Assembly: GCF_001667015.1 (NCBI RefSeq)
Contig: NZ_LZIS01000001.1
Coordinates: forward strand, 124,001 to 188,000
Direction of reading: 5' to 3'
Source of the DNA: Mycobacterium sp. E3198
Lineage (GTDB): Bacteria > Actinomycetota > Actinomycetes > Mycobacteriales > Mycobacteriaceae
DNA length: 64,000 nt
In this document: positions 60,672-64,000 of the stretch, piece after piece
Position numbering within the stretch: the stretch's first letter is position 1
Layout: the number at the start of each line of letters is the position of its first letter
Position numbers and translations under genes: made by a program
The notes under the pieces: generated by a model
Database searches by the model: none
Told to the model about the DNA's origin: nothing
The model's input: the letters and a program-made list of their open reading frames with translations, nothing else

Positions 60672-61628
60672 TCACTGGCTTGCCGCGGCCGCGGCGCGTT
60701 CGAGGTAGGGCCACGCCACCTCGGGTGGCACGCCGCCGCACAGCGGGTGCAGCGGCAGCGGCCGCCCGCCGCGCACGTACTCGGTCGCCTCGCCGAGCGT
60801 GAAGATCCGGTACGGGCCGTTCTCCGCGCGCAGCGCGGCCACGCTGTCGGCGCGGGTGATGCTGGCCACCGAGTCGTCGCGGTGCCGGTAGGACGCCGCC
60901 GTCACCGCGTCGCGCAAGAGGTACAGCCCCAGCGTCTCCCACGCCTCGTCGACGTCATCGGCGACGAAAACCGCTGTCGGAGCGCCCCGGACGGGAAACT
61001 GAATCATCCCGGGCTCGTGTCCGTGGGCGCGGCACTGCTCTTCGTAGAACTCCTTGAGGCCCGGCAGGTCGGTCTGGGAGACGAACCCGAGGCCCAGGGC
61101 GCCGGCGCGCCGGGCCGCGGCCTTGCTGCCGCCGGCGATCAGCATCGTCGGGCCGTTGGGCGACCCGCAGGGCGGCGTGACGCGGACCGTGCGGCCCCGG
61201 TATTCGACGGGCTCGCCGCGCACCAGCGGGCCCAGCACCGCCAGGATCTCGTCGGCCACCCGGCCGCGCGTGGCCATGTCGACGCCGAAATGCTGGTATT
61301 CCTCGCTTCGATGCCCCACCCCGAACGCGTACGACACCCGGCCCCGGCTGATCAGGTCGAGCACGCTCATCTCTTCGGCGAGCCGGACGGGATCCCACAA
61401 CGGAATCGGCACCGCGGCAAGCAGGATCGCCGACGTGCGCGTCCGGGCCGCGATCGCCGAAGCCAGCGTGAGCGGGGCGGGCAGGTGACCGTCGTCGGCC
61501 CCGTGATGCTCGGAGAGGACCGTCAACAGGGCCCCGCGGGTTTCCGCCCACGCGCACATGTCGATCGCCCCGGCGTAGAGGTCGGCGGCCGGCGCGGGGG
61601 CGCGCATGTCGAACCTGAGCGTGAACAC
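60672..61628 (-). CDS. F420-dependent LLM-class oxidoreductase, paralogue B
   Basis: A 318-residue LLM protein starting VFTLRFDMRAPAPAADLYAG with GTG. EHHGADDGHLPAPLTLASAIAART and DPVRLAEEMSVLDLISRGRVSYA match paralogue A; PTMLIAGGSKAAARRAGALGLG is the cofactor region. It stands 11 bp upstream of the DapB-fold gene and is the first gene of the minus-strand operon reaching down to the P450 at 57348. An AAGATAG dyad lies about 33 bp upstream of its start. Confidence 0.9.
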   Translation of the reverse strand: MFTLRFDMRAPAPAADLYAGAIDMCAWAETRGALLTVLSEHHGADDGHLPAPLTLASAIAARTRTSAILLAAVPIPLWDPVRLAEEMSVLDLISRGRVSYAFGVGHRSEEYQHFGVDMATRGRVADEILAVLGPLVRGEPVEYRGRTVRVTPPCGSPNGPTMLIAGGSKAAARRAGALGLGFVSQTDLPGLKEFYEEQCRAHGHEPGMIQFPVRGAPTAVFVADDVDEAWETLGLYLLRDAVTAASYRHRDDSVASITRADSVAALRAENGPYRIFTLGEATEYVRGGRPLPLHPLCGGVPPEVAWPYLERAAAAASQ

Positions 61629-61660
61629 CAGAAAGCACCATAACCTAAGATTTGTTCGTT

Positions 61661-61680
61661 AAGATAGTGTGCGCTTTCTT
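61661..61680. promoter_or_regulatory. TetR operator, AAGATAG dyad, copy 2
   Basis: AAGATAG-TGTGCG-CTTTCTT has the same arms and 6-bp spacer as the dyad at 56339, with one arm mismatch. It lies between the divergent LLM gene (start 61628) and DapB-fold gene (start 61777). Confidence 0.65.
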
Positions 61681-61776
61681 AAATCCTTGACCGGGCTCGC
61701 TGACGGCTGTTAGTTTGCGACGTAACGGCAACGGCCAAGCCAGATTTCGTCACGTCCGCACCTGAGGAGAAACAAG

Positions 61777-62871
61777 ATGACGGCTCATCGCGTGGTGGTG
61801 TGGGCGACCGGCGGCATCGGTTCGATCGCCATCCGCGCGATCCAGCGCCGCCCCAACCTGGACCTGGTCGGCGTGTGGGTGCATTCGCCGGACAAGGACG
61901 GCAAAGACGCCGGCGAACTCGCCAACGGCGAGCCGATCGGCCTGGCCGCCACCACCGACGCGGACGCGCTGATCGCGCTGAAACCCGACTGCGTGGTCTA
62001 CGCGGCCAGCGGACCCGAGCGCGACGCGCTGGCCGTCCCCGACTACGTCCGGCTGCTCGAGGCAGGGATCAACGTCGTCACGACCAGCACCACCCGGCTG
62101 GTCAACCCGCACGCCTACGAGCCTGCCGAGTGGCGCGAACAGTTGGCCGCCGCGGCCAAGCAGGGTCAGGTGTCGCTGTACGCGTCGGGGATCGAACCGG
62201 GGTTCGCCGCCGACTACCTGCCGTTGGTGCTGTCCACCCAGTCGTCGTCCATCGAGAAGATCTACGCGTTCGAGATCGGCCTGTACGACGATTACGGCGT
62301 CCCCGACATCATGGGGGACGCGCTGGGATTCGGCCGGCCGCTGGACTACCAGCCCTGGATCGGCTTCCCGGGGGCGATCGCCGGCGAATGGCAGGGCCAG
62401 ATTCGGTTGGTCGCCGACGCGCTGGGCGTCGAAGTCCAGGAAGTCCGCGAATATTTCGACCGCGCGGTCACCAACCGGACGCTGGAGGTCGCGATGGGCA
62501 CCGTCGAGGCCGGGACGTGCGGCGCGCTGCGCATGCGGGCGATCGGCGTGGTCGACGGCCGCGAGGCCATCGTCATCGAACACGTCACCCGGCTCGCGCA
62601 CGACGTCGCCCCGGACTGGCCGACCGGGATCGGCGATCTGTCCTACCGCGTCACGATTTCCGGCGACCCCGACATCGACTGCACTCTCGCGGCCACGCTG
62701 AAGGACCCCCGCAAGGCCGGGGTCGCGGGCATGACCTCCGGGGCGGGCGCGATGGTCGCCACCGCGATGCGCGTCGTCAACGCGGTGCCGTATGTCGTTG
62801 CCGCGGAACCGGGGCTGCTGAGTTCGGTCGACCTACCCCTGACGATTCCAAAGCACGCGTTCGCCACCTAA
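61777..62871 (+). CDS. DapB-fold dehydrogenase, paralogue B
   Basis: A 364-residue paralogue of the gene at 59599. VVVWATGGIGSIAIRAIQRR is the Rossmann motif and VGVWVHSPDKDGKDAGELAN follows. GTCGALRMRAIGVVDGREAIVIEHVTRLAHDVAPDWP matches paralogue A almost position for position. GAGGAG lies about 9 bases before the ATG at 61777. It is divergent from the LLM gene and separated from it by the AAGATAG dyad, so both are probably repressed together. Confidence 0.87.
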   Translation: MTAHRVVVWATGGIGSIAIRAIQRRPNLDLVGVWVHSPDKDGKDAGELANGEPIGLAATTDADALIALKPDCVVYAASGPERDALAVPDYVRLLEAGINVVTTSTTRLVNPHAYEPAEWREQLAAAAKQGQVSLYASGIEPGFAADYLPLVLSTQSSSIEKIYAFEIGLYDDYGVPDIMGDALGFGRPLDYQPWIGFPGAIAGEWQGQIRLVADALGVEVQEVREYFDRAVTNRTLEVAMGTVEAGTCGALRMRAIGVVDGREAIVIEHVTRLAHDVAPDWPTGIGDLSYRVTISGDPDIDCTLAATLKDPRKAGVAGMTSGAGAMVATAMRVVNAVPYVVAAEPGLLSSVDLPLTIPKHAFAT

Positions 62872-62880
62872 TCTGCCGGG

Positions 62881-64000
62881 GTGAGCTTTAACCCGCTCGA
62901 GGAACCCACGCTGCCTCAACTGCGGCTGCGCACCAGCATGAAGTGGCGCGCGCACCCCGACGACGTGTTGCCGTTGTGGGTCGCGGAGATGGACGTCAAC
63001 CTGGCGCCGACGGTGGCCGACGCGCTGCGCCGCGCCATCGACATCGGCGACACCGGATACCCTTGCGGCACCGCATTTGCCGAGGCGGTCAGCGAATTCG
63101 CCGCGCGGCGCTGGCAATGGCACGACCTGGCGGTCGGCCGCACCGCGATCGTTCCCGACGTCATGCTCGGCGTCGTCGAAATGCTGCGCCTGGTCACCGA
63201 CCGCGGCGACGCCGTCGTCGTCAACCCGCCGGTCTACGCCCCGTTCTATGCGTTCGTCGCGCACGATGGCCGTCGGGTGATCGAGGCACCGCTGACCGCC
63301 GGCGGCCGAATCGACTTGGGCTCGTTGGCGGACGCGTTCGCGCGCGCCGGCGCTTTGGGTGGCAAGGTCGCGTACTTGTTGTGCAACCCGCACAACCCGA
63401 CCGGGTCGGTGCACACCGCGGAGGAGCTGCGCGGAATCGCCGAACTTGCCCGACGCTTCGGTGTCCGGGTGGTGTCCGACGAAATCCACGCCCCGGTGAT
63501 CCTGCCCGGGGCGCGCTTCGTTCCGTATCTGACCGTGCCGGGCGCAGAGAACGCCCTGGCCTTGACGTCCGCCTCCAAGGCGTGGAACCTCTCCGGGCTG
63601 AAGGCCGCGTTGGCCATCGCCGGTCCCGAGGCCGCCGCCGACCTGCGCCGCATGCCGGAGGAGGTCAGCCACGGCCCGAGCCACTTCGGGATCATCGCCC
63701 ACGCGGAAGCGTTCCGCAGCGGCGCAGATTGGCTCGACGCGCTGCTGGCCGGCCTGGACGCGAACCGGACGTTGTTGGGTGAGCTGGTCGCCGAGCACCT
63801 TCCCGGGGTGAAATACCAATGGCCGCAGGGCACTTACCTCGCCTGGCTCGATTGCCGGGAGCTCGGATTCGCCGAAGAGGCCGCCGACGGGCTGGCGGTG
63901 GTGGCCGATCTGGCCGGGCCGGCGCGCTGGTTCCTCGACCACGCCCGCGTCGCGCTCAGCTCCGGCCACGTCTTCGGAACCGGCGGCGCCGGGCACGTGC
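62881..64000 (+). CDS. PatB/MalY-type C-S lyase or aminotransferase (partial, Rv2294-like)
   Basis: The frame opens at GTG 62881 and runs off the window with no stop; 373 residues are seen. It is a fold-type I PLP enzyme: [20 protein letters not shown] (pyridine-ring Asn region), [10 protein letters not shown], and [13 protein letters not shown] with the Schiff-base Lys. This is the PatB/MalY class, which cleaves cystathionine or acts as a transaminase. M. tuberculosis Rv2294, close to sseB, is probably the orthologue, so the backbone resumes here. It starts 9 bp after the DapB-fold stop. Confidence 0.9.
   Translation, partial: MSFNPLEEPTLPQLRLRTSMKWRAHPDDVLPLWVAEMDVNLAPTVADALRRAIDIGDTGYPCGTAFAEAVSEFAARRWQWHDLAVGRTAIVPDVMLGVVEMLRLVTDRGDAVVVNPPVYAPFYAFVAHDGRRVIEAPLTAGGRIDLGSLADAFARAGALGGKVAYLLCNPHNPTGSVHTAEELRGIAELARRFGVRVVSDEIHAPVILPGARFVPYLTVPGAENALALTSASKAWNLSGLKAALAIAGPEAAADLRRMPEEVSHGPSHFGIIAHAEAFRSGADWLDALLAGLDANRTLLGELVAEHLPGVKYQWPQGTYLAWLDCRELGFAEEAADGLAVVADLAGPARWFLDHARVALSSGHVFGTGGAGHV

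Noticed and set aside
1-64000. CRISPR arrays, rRNA genes, complete insertion sequences
   Set aside because: No regularly spaced repeats, rRNA-like sequence or transposase was found in the reading frames or gaps.

Overview
This is high-GC DNA from a slow-growing, non-tuberculous mycobacterium, most likely of the M. avium complex or a near relative. The evidence is one PE-PPE pair plus a second PE gene, four F420-type (LLM) oxidoreductases, three P450s, mycothiol-type DinB proteins, DUF732 and LpqH-like secreted proteins, and many GTG starts. From memory of the M. tuberculosis gene order, five genes form a collinear backbone: 18603-19982 (Rv2280-like), 33701-35293 (Rv2287, yjcE), 46094-46936 (Rv2291, sseB), 46955-47845 (Rv2293c-like) and 62881-end (Rv2294-like). 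Long accessory stretches lie between them. No rRNA, tRNA or CRISPR array was seen.

Region 1 (1-10681) is a translationally coupled defence operon cut by the left edge. In order it holds the C-terminal tail of a protein with a Vsr-like fold, an SNF2-type helicase (DrmD-like), a very large Eco57I/DrmMI-type adenine methyltransferase, a McrB GTPase carrying a base-recognition-like domain, the McrC nuclease, and a 55-residue protein. It looks like a hybrid of class 1 DISARM parts and a type IV McrBC module. Region 2 (10674-12892) is its ragged flank: an HExGH metalloprotease-like protein, an 11-C tract, two small orphan genes and a twice-frameshifted, possibly phage-derived gene.

Region 3 (12893-22566) holds a VOC protein divergent from a P450, two membrane Ser/Thr kinases, a VapBC-like pair with a palindromic operator, a PHP-domain hydrolase, a PhyH/FAD-oxidase pair, an orphan antitoxin whose toxin survives as eight codons, and a 23-bp-arm inverted repeat. 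Region 4 (22567-31026) holds a PE-PPE pair, secreted proteins, an esterase, a TetR/DUF1707/SDR unit, an acyltransferase, a chagasin-type inhibitor and an NmrA-like gene behind a possible sigma-factor stub.

Region 5 (31064-46936) begins with a three-part fusion (MauE-like, thioredoxin-like, Tat-anchored Cys-rich) next to a DUF5685 protein ending in a dense cysteine tail. It continues with yjcE, an AAA ATPase, a PE gene, a TetR/FAD-monooxygenase operon, a DinB/LLM pair, an MgtA-like glycosyltransferase, a permease and sseB. Region 6 (46955-64000) is catabolic. A five-gene operon (hydrolase, SDR, LLM, secreted protein, dimeric-barrel protein) is followed by a duplicated P450/LLM/DapB-fold cluster around an AveC-like membrane protein. 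A TetR repressor there probably acts through matching palindromes at 56339 and 61661. The window ends inside a PatB/MalY-type aminotransferase.
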